From contig ML660772.1 in assembly GCA_007570785.1 (NCBI GenBank), forward strand, positions 33,878,195 to 33,942,194: DNA of 64,000 nucleotides. The letters run 5' to 3'. Under the pieces are notes generated by a model. That model was not told the DNA's origin. It saw only the letters and a list, made by a program, of their open reading frames with translations, and did not search any database. Of this stretch, positions 1 through 11,122 are shown piece after piece (the first letter of the stretch is position 1; each line of letters begins with the position of its first letter). Position numbers and translations under genes: made by a program. The stretch is from Antilocapra americana. Taxonomy: Eukaryota; Chordata; Mammalia; Artiodactyla; Antilocapridae.

Positions 1-549
1 GAGCAGAATTAGAAGTTTTGCATTAAAGACATTATGTCCATGTTTTGAAATGTTTGATTCATATACACATATATTATGCCACTATAGAGAAAGTTGAAAG
101 AAGCACCTGTGGCAAGTTTCATAGGTATAGCAGAGAACTTCCAATGTGGTAACAGAAATGTGGGTTGATATATGCCAGCACCCATGGACATGGACAAATG
201 AGTCTCCAGATAAGTGTTCACATATAGACCAATCTAACACGTCTGAAAATAAAAATGTATCAAATCAAAGATTGGCCATTTACTTCCTCTACCTTCATTC
301 ACTTATCCATTCCATCATTTTCATTGTTCAGGTGCTATTTATCTTCTAGAAATTTAGCAACAAACAAGACAGAGGAAGTCCCAGGCCTCATAGTGGTGGC
401 AGTGGTCAAGATTCACTGTAAATACATACACAAATAAATACGTATTTTTATTTCAGAGGTTTATAAGCACAGTGAAGAAAAAGAAAGCAGAAGAAAGAAA
501 CAGAGTGTGAAGAGTAGCATTTTGAAAAGGGTGTTCAGGGAAAAATTCT
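1..549. other. Unique AT-rich DNA, no gene seen
   Basis: No recognisable repeat, exon or RNA gene. The short open frames on both strands lack splice sites, codon bias or known motifs and look like chance. Confidence 0.5.
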
Positions 550-965
550 TTGTTGAAGGAGAGTCATGAAAAACATAGGGGGAAACTATTCAAGGCAGAA
601 GGATCAGCAAGTTCAAAGACCTGAGGCAAGCAACTTTCCTCACTGAAGGTAGTAAATGTTGTCTAGAGCAGAGCAGAGAGAGGGAAGGAGAAATGGTGGG
701 GTATGAGTTGGAGAATATGCCAAGGGTGGAGGCAGTGGAGAAGTTGAGTGGGGATAGAAAGCAACATGGGTTTCATTCTAGTCTAAGGATCATCTGGATC
801 CACTGGAGGGTTGTGAATAGAGAGTGAAACTATCTAACTTCTGTTTTTTAAAAATTAACTCTGGCTGCCATGTGGAATTATGATTGTAATGTTACCAGGA
901 GTCAGTTTGGGAACAGGAAGACCATTAGGAGCAACAACAATGGTTCAGGTGACTGACAGTCAAGC
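550..965 (+). repeat. Ancient mammalian-wide interspersed repeat, family unnamed
   Basis: The order of phrases (a 'gcaagttcaaagacctgagg' block, then 'agcagagagagggaagg', 'cactggagggttgtgaatag', 'aactctggctgcc' and 'aagaccattagg') matches a diverged repeat I recognise from many mammalian genomes but cannot name with certainty. Divergence is high and there is no tail or TSD, as expected for an insertion older than the ruminant radiation. Boundaries are approximate. Confidence 0.45.
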
Positions 966-3076
966 TGGGCCAGGATAGTAGGCTGGAGTTGTTGAGCAAC
1001 AGTCAGATTTAGAAACACGTTGACTGCAGAGCATTGAGACTTGCTGATGCCTTAGAAGGAATCTGCCCTGATAAGCGACTGACCAAAAACAGCACCTGAG
1101 AAAGCTGTGTGTCAAACAAGTGCTAAGAAGTTGGCAGTATTTTTGACGAAGCTTTCTGTCTGATTTTACCAAAATACTTTGATGAGTCAACATATTTAAA
1201 CAAGTTCATAAATCTGGATATATTCTTAATATACAATGATCCTTTCTGAATGTTACACTTAAGGCTGCTACATTATAAGTGTGGCTCTATTTAAAATCTA
1301 ATTTTCAAGGAATCCCCCACAGAGAACATGGAAAATAGGACATAATGCTGATATCTATCCCTGATCCTGGCCTTATTTTCATCATGTTTCTAAATATATG
1401 AAAAAGATGCATTGTAACATCTAAGGAGTTTCACAGAGAACTGTGACACCAAATAAAGACACAAGCCTAACAAATATTTTAGTCTTTAAAGAGTAACATG
1501 CAGGTGTCATTTATGAAATAGTATGCAACATGATGGATTACTGGGAAGAGGATTTTCATATATCCACAAAATGAATGAAGAAACATTTTGTTGATTTAAT
1601 ATAAAATGAATGTTCTCCATATATATTATACATATATTTACATATATATATTATATATATGTATATATTGAAGGCCACTGAGTTCCTTTCTGTAGCTTAG
1701 ACCAGATGAATCTTCCGGAAATAAGTTTTAAAATCATGAAAATTGGAGTTTACTCAGGAAATACCGCTAGTGTTTTAATGAGAGTGCCACACATACCCCT
1801 TCTGAAATTTAACACATGGAATGAACCTTCCCACATCTGTGGCAAACACAGACTTTGCTGCCTTAAGGGCTTGGCATTTTCAGATAAAAAAGAATCAATG
1901 TCATTATACAGTATCTCTCAAGAGCATCGTAATTATTCTGCATGCATACAATATTTATTTAAAACTTAAAATTAAACTTCAAGAGGTGGTCATTTGAAAG
2001 CTGGCAGTGAGTGAACGGATCCTGTATTCATAAAAAAGAGAATATTTCTTCTAAAAGTTGAGAAATAGATCAAAACGGTCTTTCCAGTAACTGGCACTTT
2101 AGTCATATAGATGCTTTTTATGTGTCAGATTTATTAATCAAGAAGGTCCATGGGAACGAGAGAAGGAAATCTTGAGGATGTGACTGTCAGTTTTTGATAT
2201 GTCAGGTATAATTTTGTAACTGTGATTTTTGGATTGCAGTACACACACAGCATTGTACTGATGTTTGTGTATCTCTTTATACTCATCATTTGTGATGACT
2301 GGAAAAGAAGATAAGGCGGAGATGTTTTGATACGGGATTGAAACTTGAAACTACAGTCCTTCAATTTGAACGGTATTCCTGTTTCATCTTTCTTTTCATG
2401 TTACCTTTTTAACTTTTGCCACTGATGTAAAAGGAAAAAAAAAAAAAGAAAATTTGAAAAGATGCCAGATGTTGGTTCTTATCTGGGTGAAGGATCACAG
2501 AAGTAGAGGATAAAATATAGTTTGTAGTTTGTCACAGCAGCAGACTTATGAAGATCAAACACTTGTCAACAACAACTGTTTGTCCTCCTATGGCCATCAC
2601 AGAATTATTAAGATGGTGACATCTCTTCATAGTTGGTACATTTTGCCAAGATTGTAGTGTATAATGTCCCAATTAGTTTAGCAGGGTACATTCTGCTGGG
2701 ATGAATACAGTCTTCCTTAATTGCTTTTGGCTGCTTCCTGAAATAAAAGTCTCTTCGTGGTACAAACACATCGGTCACTGTGAAATTCAGAATGGTATGC
2801 TCCCTTTTAAGTCATCAAAAATAACATGGAAACAGGAATTTCCAAAAGTTGAGGCGAAGCAGTTTATTTTTACAAGGTTTGAACTGAGAATGCAACAAAA
2901 CTGTAAAGTAAAAGAACTGAGCCAAATTTTTGGTTATTATTTTACTCCACTTGCCAAATAACCAGTTTGATGTTTTTCTCTGTTGGTTTTTGAGAATAGA
3001 GCAGCTGCTTGTGTGTACTTAGATTTCATACTGTATGATACAGTTCTTGGTGAAAATTCTCATTTTTGACCAAAGT
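966..3076. other. Unique AT-rich DNA
   Basis: No gene supported. The stretch contains an AT microsatellite at 1617-1671 and an A-run at 2435-2447 whose upstream sequence I do not recognise as a retrocopy. The several 60-87 codon open frames show no domain. Confidence 0.5.
1617..1671. repeat. AT-rich simple repeat
   Basis: Imperfect TATA/CATA tract of about 55 bp. It is self-complementary, so it could extrude or pause polymerases; likely length-polymorphic. Confidence 0.8.
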
Positions 3077-3281
3077 TGAGTGACTGTTTACTTTTTTTTT
3101 TTTTTCCTCTTCAACTCCTGCAGACATCAAGTCCATACTGAATGCCTACCAGCTTTGGTCCATATTCAACTCAGACTATTCCTGGGAAGTTTGTCTTCAT
3201 GAGGTCGAGAGCCAACAGTGCCTTTCAGAGTTTACAGTGACTAGTGCTTTGCTGCATTTCTCGAAGCTCCTTTCAGCTTAG
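3077..3281 (+). other. Splice-acceptor-like signal followed by 51 open codons
   Basis: A pyrimidine run from about 3091, then CTCCTGCAG ending at 3123, is a strong-looking 3' splice site. A possible branch point (TGAC) lies about 40 nt upstream. Downstream, one frame starting at 3126 stays open for 51 codons to a TAG at 3279-3281; the other two frames close at once or within about 25 codons. I recognise no protein in it. Isolated acceptor-like strings are common by chance, so this is a candidate terminal exon only. Confidence 0.2.
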
Positions 3282-4623
3282 TCTTTTAGCCGTAATTGCC
3301 CTCAGTAGCTACATGAGGTCCAAAAGAATCCTGAGAGCCTAGGAGAAATTTAGAGTCACTGTGTGGGCAAAAAGGAGCAGGATTCAAAAAGGAGGAAGAA
3401 AATTTGAAGACGAAAGTCTTGGGTAGCGATGTGAAGCCATAAAATATAGACATAAAGCTTCAGATAAACAATATATGCCTCTAATAATGTCAGAGGTTTT
3501 ATGTAGTTTTAACTTTTTTAACTGAGACTTATATTTCTTTATATGCCAGACAAAATCACTTGAGGAAACCAAGTTAAACATATTAAATTCTGTGCATATA
3601 AACTAATAAAATGATATCATATTTATAAAGAGCACTTTACAAATTTTGACCTAATCTATATAACTATTGTAACTGCAAGTAAGTCTTAATTTGTCCAGGA
3701 GGTTCTACTTAATGGCCAGTTCCCAGAAACATAAATATATATATATATATACACATACATATATATATAAAATACTGACTTGTCAAAAGAAAAAGGTAAT
3801 ACTTATCCTATTCAGTTTGACTGAATTGAGAAGAACTCAATATAATCTTCTAAACTTACTTATTCCTATTACTATTTATGATTTTAATTTTCTTCAACTC
3901 TTTGAAAATAATAAATGCATGCAGTACTGAAAGGCTTACAACACACAAGCCAACAGTCCTTACTCTAACTCCTAATTACTCTGCTCTATAAACATAACCA
4001 CTTTCATTCCCTTAAGGTGCTTCTCCTGAAGCTCCCATGTGTAGGTATGATGCACATACATGTATGTCCAACATTCATATTATATATCATACACATATAT
4101 ATACACACTAGACTATATCTATTCCTGTATTCATATCTATCTCCATAAATAATATGGGTATTTCCCAATTTAATAATTATAGAAATAGTAAATTGCCTTT
4201 TTGATTTGGAAGTATAAAATTCACCCATCTCTAGGATCTCTCCCAATCTCTCAATAGAGTAAAATTATAATTTTCCAGTTAAGGCAACAGTCAGTGTTCA
4301 TACAACTATTGTTAAACACAAATAGTTTTTCACTCTGGGGCCAAAAAAAAATGACTTTTGATTACAATTCTTTTCTAATAAAGATTCTTGTTTTTTCCTG
4401 GAATTAATATTGAATCATTATTTCCTTTCTTCTTTTTCAATAACTATTTTTCATTTATGTTTGGTGTGAAGTAGTTCACTAACTAAATTTATTAAAATAA
4501 AATACTCCAAAAATATATCAAAGGTTTATTAATATTTTTTCTAAGTGTTGAAACATACTAGAACATTAAGCAGTTCTATCCCACCCGGATTCCCCCACCA
4601 GCCCATCAGCTTCTATTTAACCC
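3282..4623. other. Unique AT-rich DNA
   Basis: No gene or recognisable interspersed repeat. A TA/CA simple repeat lies at 3733-3769 and a second weak TATA/CA patch near 4078-4110. Confidence 0.5.
3733..3769. repeat. TA/CA simple repeat
   Basis: Compound (TA)n-(CA/TA)n tract of about 37 bp; a probable polymorphic microsatellite. Confidence 0.8.
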
Positions 4624-4634
4624 ACATTCTTTCT

Positions 4635-5310
4635 TTTCTTCTTAGCAATTTTTTATTTTATATTGGAGTATAGTCAATTAACAATGTTGTGATAGTTTCA
4701 GGTGGACCACGGAGGAATTCAGTCATACATATACATACACATTAGCCTCCCCCAAACTCCCCTTCCACCCAGGCTACCACACAGCATTAAGCAGAATTCC
4801 ATGTGCTGTATAATAGGTCCTTGTTGGTTAACCATTTTAAATATACCAGTGTGTACATAACCTTTCCAAACTTCCTAACTATCCCTTCCCCGCTGGCAAT
4901 CATATGTTCATTTTCTAAAAGTCTGTGAATCTCTTTCTGTTTTATAAATAAGTTCATTTCTGTCATTTCCTTTTAGATTCCACATATAAAGAATGTCATA
5001 TGATATTTCTCCTCTGTCTGACTTAGTTCACTCAGTATGCCTTACTTCACTCTCTAGGTCCATTTGTGTTGCTGCAAATGGCATTTCTTTCTTTTTAATG
5101 GCTGAATAATAGTCTAGTGTGTGTGTATGTGTGTGTGTAACACATCTTGTTCATCCATTCTTCTGTTGATGGACATTTAGGTTGCTTCCATGTCTTGGAT
5201 ATTGTAAACAATGCTGCCATGAAAATTAGGGTGCATGTATCCTTTCAAATCACATTTTCTAGGCATATATGCTCAGGAGTAGGACTGCAGGGTCATATGG
5301 TAGCTCTCCT
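4635..5310 (-). mobile_element. L1 LINE 3' end, 5'-truncated
   Basis: Read on the minus strand this is the end of L1 ORF2, the 3' UTR and a degenerate A-rich tail. Plus-strand landmarks are the T-rich tail complement, 'tattggagta', 'gctgaataatag' and 'catccattcttctgttgatg'. An exact 11-bp duplication, acattctttct, flanks it at 4624-4634 and 5311-5321, which fixes both ends. The coding part is heavily mutated. It is clearly more diverged than the L1 immediately to the right, so it is an older insertion. Confidence 0.88.
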
Positions 5311-5569
5311 ACATTCTTTCTAGGTGGTGCAGAGCTGACATATTGATCTCTACCGCTGCTGGTTTCCTGTACTTGAACCCTCGATTTTTTTTCTCTTGGA
5401 TTTCTAAAGTACATCTTGCACTTTCCTAAGAAAGAGTGCATAGGAAACATATTTATCCATTTTACATATTGACCATCTGAGAATGTCTTTTTTCTGCTTT
5501 CATATGTGATTGGTAACTTTGAAAGCACCCTAACTCATGAATCTAAATCAAAACAAAGTTATATCACAC

Positions 5570-5728
5570 TTGAACATGGCAAGAAAAATACTGAGAGCTA
5601 ATTTCTCAAGAGAAAGAAGAGCTAAAAACCTTTAGTTATACATTCAAAGTTCTGAAAGAAAAAAAAATCTCAACCAGAAATTCTATATCTATACTAAATA
5701 TCTTTCAAAATTAATGGTGACATTAAAT
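5570..5728 (+). repeat. Old L1-like fragment, left half
   Basis: 'caaccagaaattctatatct' and 'atctttcaaaattaatggtg' resemble an old L1 segment found in diverged mammalian L1. The young L1 at 5741-6468 appears to have landed in it, with the right half continuing after 6480. Diverged, no coding capacity. Confidence 0.4.
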
Positions 5729-5740
5729 AACAAAACTATA

Positions 5741-6468
5741 CAAGCAATAAATGCTGGAGAGGATGTGGAGAAAAGGGAACCCTCTTACTGTTGGTGGGAA
5801 TGCAAACTAGTACAGCCACTATGGAAAACAGTGTGGAGATTCCGTAAAAAACTGCAAATAGACCTGCCATATGACCCAGCAATCCCACTGCTGGGCATAT
5901 ACACCGAGGAAACCAGAATTGAAAGAGCCACGTGTACCCCAATGTTCATCGCTGCATTGTTTACAATAGCCAGGACATGGAAGCAACCTAGATGCCCATC
6001 AACTGACGAATGGATAAGAAAGCTGTGGTACATATACACAATAGAATATTACTCAACATTAAAAAAAAATTCATTTGAATCAGTTCTACTCAGGTGGACG
6101 GAACTGGAGCCCACTATCCAGAGTGAAGTAAGCCAGAAGGAAAAACAACAATACAGTATATTAACGCATATATATGGAATTTAGAAAGACGGTAAGGAGA
6201 ACCCAGCATGTGAGACAGCAAAAGGAACGCAGATGTATAGAACAGACTTGTGGACTCTGTGGATGAGGGAAAGGGTGGGATGATATGGGAGAATGGCATA
6301 TAAACATGTTAATTATCATATGTGAAATCAATTGCCAGCCCAGGATTGATGCTCTGGGCTGGTGCATCGAGATTTCCCGGGGAGAGGGAGGGGGGTTCTG
6401 GAGGGGGAGCATATGTAAACCCATGGTGATATCATGTCATTGTATGGCAAAACTAAAAAAAAACAAAA
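5741..6468 (+). mobile_element. Young ruminant L1, 3' end
   Basis: 5'-truncated L1. It carries the C-terminal end of ORF2, open from about 5714 to 6184 (a start in the flank reads into the L1 frame, which lacks RT and endonuclease domains). The 3' UTR follows, with 'gatgatatgggagaatggca', the G-rich block near 6380-6410 and an A-rich tail. A 12-bp TSD with one mismatch, aacaaaactata/aacaaaattata, lies at 5729-5740 and 6469-6480. Low divergence from the copies at 19.6, 21.7 and 51.4 kb indicates a recent ruminant subfamily. Confidence 0.92.
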
Positions 6469-6480
6469 AACAAAATTATA

Positions 6481-6660
6481 AACAAACCAAATAGAAGAAA
6501 ACATGATACAAGTAGACCCACATACATGAAAATAAAGAGAATTATTCAAAAGGAAAAAAGATAATCCCAGTGTAAACACAGAGATGTAGAAAAACAGAAA
6601 ATGTATTGTTGATTGATCTAATAAATAATTACTTGAGAAACAAACAAAAAAAAAAGAAAT
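6481..6660 (+). repeat. Old L1-like fragment, right half (tentative)
   Basis: 'acatgaaaataaagagaatt' and neighbouring A-rich text resemble the sequence that follows the 5570-5728 segment in old L1s. This fits one element split by the young L1 insertion. Low confidence because divergence is high. Confidence 0.3.
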
Positions 6661-7530
6661 GTGATAGGCATCGAGTCACAGTCCTCTGAAAACTGGGGTT
6701 GCTCTTAAGAATTTCAATATAACGTCTTATTCCTAAGCATTTCTTCATGACTTGCTTCTATGCTTTAAGAAGTTCTTAGGACCTTTTTTTCCCCCTGTTT
6801 TTCTGAAAGTTCTTAGTCTGCTTTGATGCAGGTCTTTCTCCACACTGCTTGATGCCTAGCAGGTCTTTCCATTTGGAGACATATGGTCTTCAGTTCTTCT
6901 TACTTGATTTTTGATAACCGTATTGCCTCTGTTGTATTCAGGAAATTATGAAACTGGGTAAGATGTTTCAACCTGGGCTTTTGCCACCATTCCTTATTTC
7001 TGTCTTTTTATTTTTAATCAGTTAGATATATTCTCTACTTTTTCCTCTTCTATAGTATTTGTCTCATTTTTCCTCTTTGAGCATTTCTTTGACACCATCT
7101 TCCAAATCTTCTGAGAATATTTTCTAGTAATCATATTTTAAATTCTAATAGATGTTGTTGCTTATTTTTTTTTCATAATAATATCCTGTTTCTTCCAGAT
7201 GTGATGTTTTCTCTCATCAATCAGGATAGTAATAATAGTTTATATATTATATATTTTAAGTTTTATTTTGTGCTTTATGTTGTCCCTCTTTTTCTCCCAG
7301 TTTATTCTCCTTATTTATGTCATTCAGTATTTCAAAGTGGAGACTCCTCAATATTTGGAGTTCCTTGGCTGTTCATTCAAACTGAAGAGTAAAGTACATT
7401 TACTAATTGAAAAAGAAAAACTGGATGACATCTCCCAGTATACTGGAAAGATTTTCAACATGCATATTTACATGCAAGAATCTTTAAATGTCAGAGTCTA
7501 TGGGTCCTTTTTTATTGGAGCTTATTTATG
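6661..7530. other. T-rich non-coding DNA
   Basis: Pyrimidine-biased plus strand, possibly a very old LINE in minus orientation, but I cannot place it in a family. The 63- and 90-codon open frames overlapping 7201-7540 have no recognisable domain. Confidence 0.35.
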
Positions 7531-7813
7531 TCCATCCTAAAGGAAATTAGTCCTGAATGTTCATCGGAAGGACTGATGTTGAAAGCTGAAACTCCAATAT
7601 TTTGGCCACCTGATGTGAAGAATTAACTCATTTGAAAAGACCCTGATGCTGGGAATTGAAGGTGAGAGGAGAAGAGGGCAGCAGAGGATGAGATGGTTGG
7701 ATGGGCATGAGTTTGAGTAAACGGGAGTTGGTGATGGACAGGGAGGCCGGGCATGCTGCAGTCCATGGGGTCACAAAGAGTCAGACACGACTGAGCAGCT
7801 GAACTGAATTGAT
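7531..7813 (+). mobile_element. BovB LINE 3' end, 5'-truncated
   Basis: Contains the final part of BovB ORF2 and ends in the ACTGA-type tail ('gagcagctgaactgaattga') typical of BovB rather than poly(A). A small internal deletion near 7705 removes part of the 'GGCATCACTGACTCG' region and breaks the frame. A weak imperfect TSD may exist (near 7519-7530 and 7810-7822) but is not convincing. Confidence 0.9.
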
Positions 7814-9609
7814 TAATGTTCTCCAGGGAAGGATACTCTATATCTCTCAGGGGTGGACATGTGGGTGCCAGATTGGCGGTAGGCATGACACTCTGGGGGT
7901 GCCAGGGAAGGGAGCTGGTATGGTTTCATGAATCATGTGACACCCACCCCCTGCATTATCCCTATCCTCCAAAATACTAAATATCCTGAACTGTCACATT
8001 TCTGGTGCTTTCCCCAACTCCCACCCCTACCAGAGACTAAAGCTCTGGTATTTGAGAGTAAGGTCAATAGGTAGAAGTAGCCCGGAGGTATGCCACATGT
8101 CTCTCCTGTTCTCTAAACAGTAAAGAAGGTCACTTTTCATATTACTGCGCCTGATATTAGACTTCAAAAGCTTTGGTAGACACTTTATTAGGTAAAAGGT
8201 TTTAGTTGTCTCAAAAGTTATTCTTCTTTATTCATAAGATAATTGGAATTGCATTTTGAGGTAAAACTTTATTGAAAGCTTTATGGCTGACCAGGTGCAT
8301 TAAACTAAATACTTTTCCTTCACCTACTAATTTTATAATTTTGTTAAAGAAAGGAGGACTTTAGTTTTTTGAGCGATTTTTTTCTCCCACTAATATCCCA
8401 TGCTGCTTATTGCTCATGTTTCTATTATCCCATATAGGCTGTAGGCATTTTCCCCCCACCCCAGGGGCCTCACAATAGACTTGCCAAGTTGTAATCATCA
8501 TGGCAAATCTTTTTGTTCTGACAAATAATACCTACATGTTTTATTTTATCCCATTTTTCTGGAGCTACCTAGTTGAGTCTAAGTTTTCAGAGGTAATCAC
8601 TAGTCTTTCTGAATCTTGGGAATGTATTTCTTTAGACCTTGTAATATGCACAGTGTAAAACCATTTAAAGTTATGTTAATTTTTTCTTAGAAATGCTATT
8701 TTAAATAATCATGCAGAGGGAAAAAAGTGAAAATGACTATTTATATCAACTGAGGACCTCAATGAAAGTTGTTAAAGGGTTGAGAAATAGAAGCTATAAA
8801 GGAAAGTTTAAGCAAAGGAACATTATTAGGCTGAAAGAAAGGTCTAACTACCCACCATTCAAGACCAGCATAGAAAAATAATGACTTGCTGTTCTCTAGA
8901 TCTAGGGAAGATGTAAGAAAAGGAATTAAGCTTAAAGTGAAATGTGAAAATTATGAAACTTTATAAGATGCTTCAAGGCTAAGTTTCACCAATAGTCTAA
9001 TGAAAAAGAATGAATGTACAGGTGAAGACAAAGTAGATACTGATGTGAAAAAAGACATGATTCTGAACAATCCCTACAACTAAATTATTGCTTAGGCTCC
9101 TAAGATTACCCCCAAAACAAAGACTTTCACTTGTTCATAAAAAATTATAAAAGGGACCAATTAATTCATTTGGCTTGATACAACTATTTAGTTAAATGTT
9201 CATCTCCATTTTTTAATAAAACAAGGGGAAAACAACCTAGGGAAAGACTCAAGATGTGTGGGTATGCATATATGTGAGTGGGCATTTGTGGGCGTGTGTA
9301 TGTGCTGTGTCCACTGTATGAAGGACCCACCTCAAGGCAGAGCATACAGACTGTATAGGTTCCAAGACCACCATCACTAATGTCTCTCGTCCTCTGAACT
9401 CTACCTGTTTAACCCAGTGATTTCTGGAGGGAAATAGGGGCCCTCAGTTCAGCTCAATGCAAGCTGGAGGGCCCCTTCAGTATTCCCCCTTTTAGATACA
9501 CAGAGCAGTTTGGCTCCACTAGGATAATTGTATGTATAACAAAGCAAAGACCGACTTGGCTTTCTTAGTGCTCTTCATGCATTTTTATTCCTGAATATAA
9601 TTTAAAGGC
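7814..9609. other. Unique DNA, no gene seen
   Basis: 1.8 kb without a repeat I can name or an open frame of note. A C-rich patch lies near 8449-8462 and a short GT/GC-rich patch near 9255-9305. Confidence 0.5.
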
Positions 9610-9800
9610 AGTAGAAATTTTCACTTAGCTTTCTCAAATACATATACATAATTTACCCATTTGAAGAATACAGTTCGGTGGTTTTTAGTATGTCCATAGA
9701 ATTACTCAACCACCACCATAACCTAATTTTAGAACATTCTAATTATTTCAAAAAGAAACCTAGTAACTTTTCTAAGGATTCTATAGAAGTTTCCATGAAG
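9610..9800 (-). repeat. Old L1 3' UTR fragment
   Basis: 'acagttcggtggtttttagt', 'caaccaccaccataacctaa' and 'ttttagaacattctaatt' match, in reverse orientation, a conserved block of old mammalian L1 3' ends. Both edges are diffuse and there is no TSD. Confidence 0.5.
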
Positions 9801-10375
9801 TCCTTCAGTTTCACCAGAAATTATTGTATTTTTTTAATAGACATATCTACTTTAAAAATGAGAACTGTCTTTCAAGTTGGCAACATGAACTGGGCAGGAA
9901 ATGTAATTAATATAAATATCTGAACTTATACCTTTGGTAGTTCCATATCTATTACAAATTAGGACCAAAACTAATTCAACTGCAACAGACTACACAGTGA
10001 GTTGTTATACAGAAGATGAGACTATGATTTCTAAGCATTTGCCTATTCAAATATAATTAGATTAGTATTAAAGGGGTCAAAACACATTAAAAAAGAGATT
10101 CAGATAAGATGATGGATGAACTGTTCTGTTTTTTCTCCCAGGAGAGTTATAAAGTAACAGAAAGGTCCTTTCTGCTCTCTTCTTTCACACTGTTAGGATA
10201 CAGCTGCTGTGACAAACACAGCCGTGAACCCAGTGGCTGAGATATTACAGTCCTGACAAGGGTGAGTGGTCCAGAAAGGTTACACAACCTCTATTTCTAT
10301 GCTAAGAAGTCATTTAGGACCCAGATGTTTTCCATCACGGTGCTCCACTATCAGCCAGGGGATTCAAAGCTGGCT
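9801..10375. other. Unique DNA
   Basis: Nothing recognisable apart from the approach to the MLT1 LTR that starts near 10376. Confidence 0.4.
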
Positions 10376-10468
10376 CCTATGGACTGACTAGTATTCTTCC
10401 CCCAAATCCTATGTTGAATGCCTAACCCTAATGTGACTGCATTTGGAGACTGGGCCTAAAAGGAGGTG

Positions 10469-10681
10469 CCCCTGTGCATGCTCAGTCACTAAGTCATGTC
10501 TGACTCTCTGTGACCCCATGGACTGTAGCTCTCCATGTTCCTCTGTCCGTGGGATTTCCTACGCAACAATACTGGAGTGGGTTGCCATTTCCTCCTCCAG
10601 AGATCTTCCAACCCAGGGATCAAACCTGTGTCTCCTGCATTAGCAGGTGGATTCTTTACCACTGTGCCACCTAGGAAGCCC
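10469..10681 (-). mobile_element. Bov-tA SINE
   Basis: Minus-strand tRNA-like head (complement of 'ggcttcctaggtggc' at the right end, B-box region near 10610-10630) followed by a BovB-derived tail ('gtcatgtctgactctctgtg'). Flanked by an exact 14-bp duplication, cctaaaaggaggtg, at 10455-10468 and 10682-10695. Inserted into the MLT1 LTR. Confidence 0.92.
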
Positions 10682-10695
10682 CCTAAAAGGAGGTG

Positions 10696-10839
10696 TATGT
10701 GTGTTGGTCATTCAGTCGTGTCCGACCCTTTGCTGGATTGCCATTTCTTCCTCCAGGGGATGTTCCCGACTCAGGGATCGAACCTGGGGCCTCCTACACT
10801 ACAGGTAGATTCTTTACCCTCCGAGCACCAGGGAAGACT
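10696..10839 (-). mobile_element. Second Bov-tA SINE, internally deleted
   Basis: About 144 bp. It lacks the middle of the element: the text jumps from 'gaccctttgctgg' to 'attgccatttcttcc'. It sits immediately after the shared TSD of the preceding SINE, and a third, diverged copy of that TSD (cctagaaagaggta, 11/14 matches) follows at 10840-10853. Both SINEs therefore appear to have used the same target site. Confidence 0.88.
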
Positions 10840-11122
10840 CCTAGAAAGAGGTAGTAGAGGTTAAATGAGATAGGGCTTTAATCCCATAGGACTAGCACCC
10901 TTAAAGAGGAAAAGACACCAGAGAGCTCTCTTTCTCTCTCTCTGTGCACAAAGGTGAGAGGGCAACTAACTACAAGTGAGAAAGAGCTTTCACCAGGAAC
11001 CACAGCTCACAGCACCTTGATCTTGGACTTCTAGCTTCCCAAATTGTGGAAAAATACAGTTTTGCTGTTGAAGACATTCAGCCTCTCGCCTTTTGTTAGG
11101 CAGCCCTAGCAGACTAATACCA

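Larger units (their letters stand above)
10376..11122 (+). mobile_element. MLT1-type MaLR LTR, interrupted by two SINEs
   Basis: An ancient solo LTR recognised by 'tatggactgact', 'taatgtgactgcatttggag', 'caccttgatcttggacttct' and the end 'cagccctagcagactaatac'. After removing the two Bov-tA insertions (10469-10681 and 10696-10839) the LTR is roughly 370 bp, normal for MLT1. It has no internal retroviral sequence. Its age (before the placental radiation, from family knowledge) makes it a good dating frame for the SINEs inside it. Confidence 0.82.
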
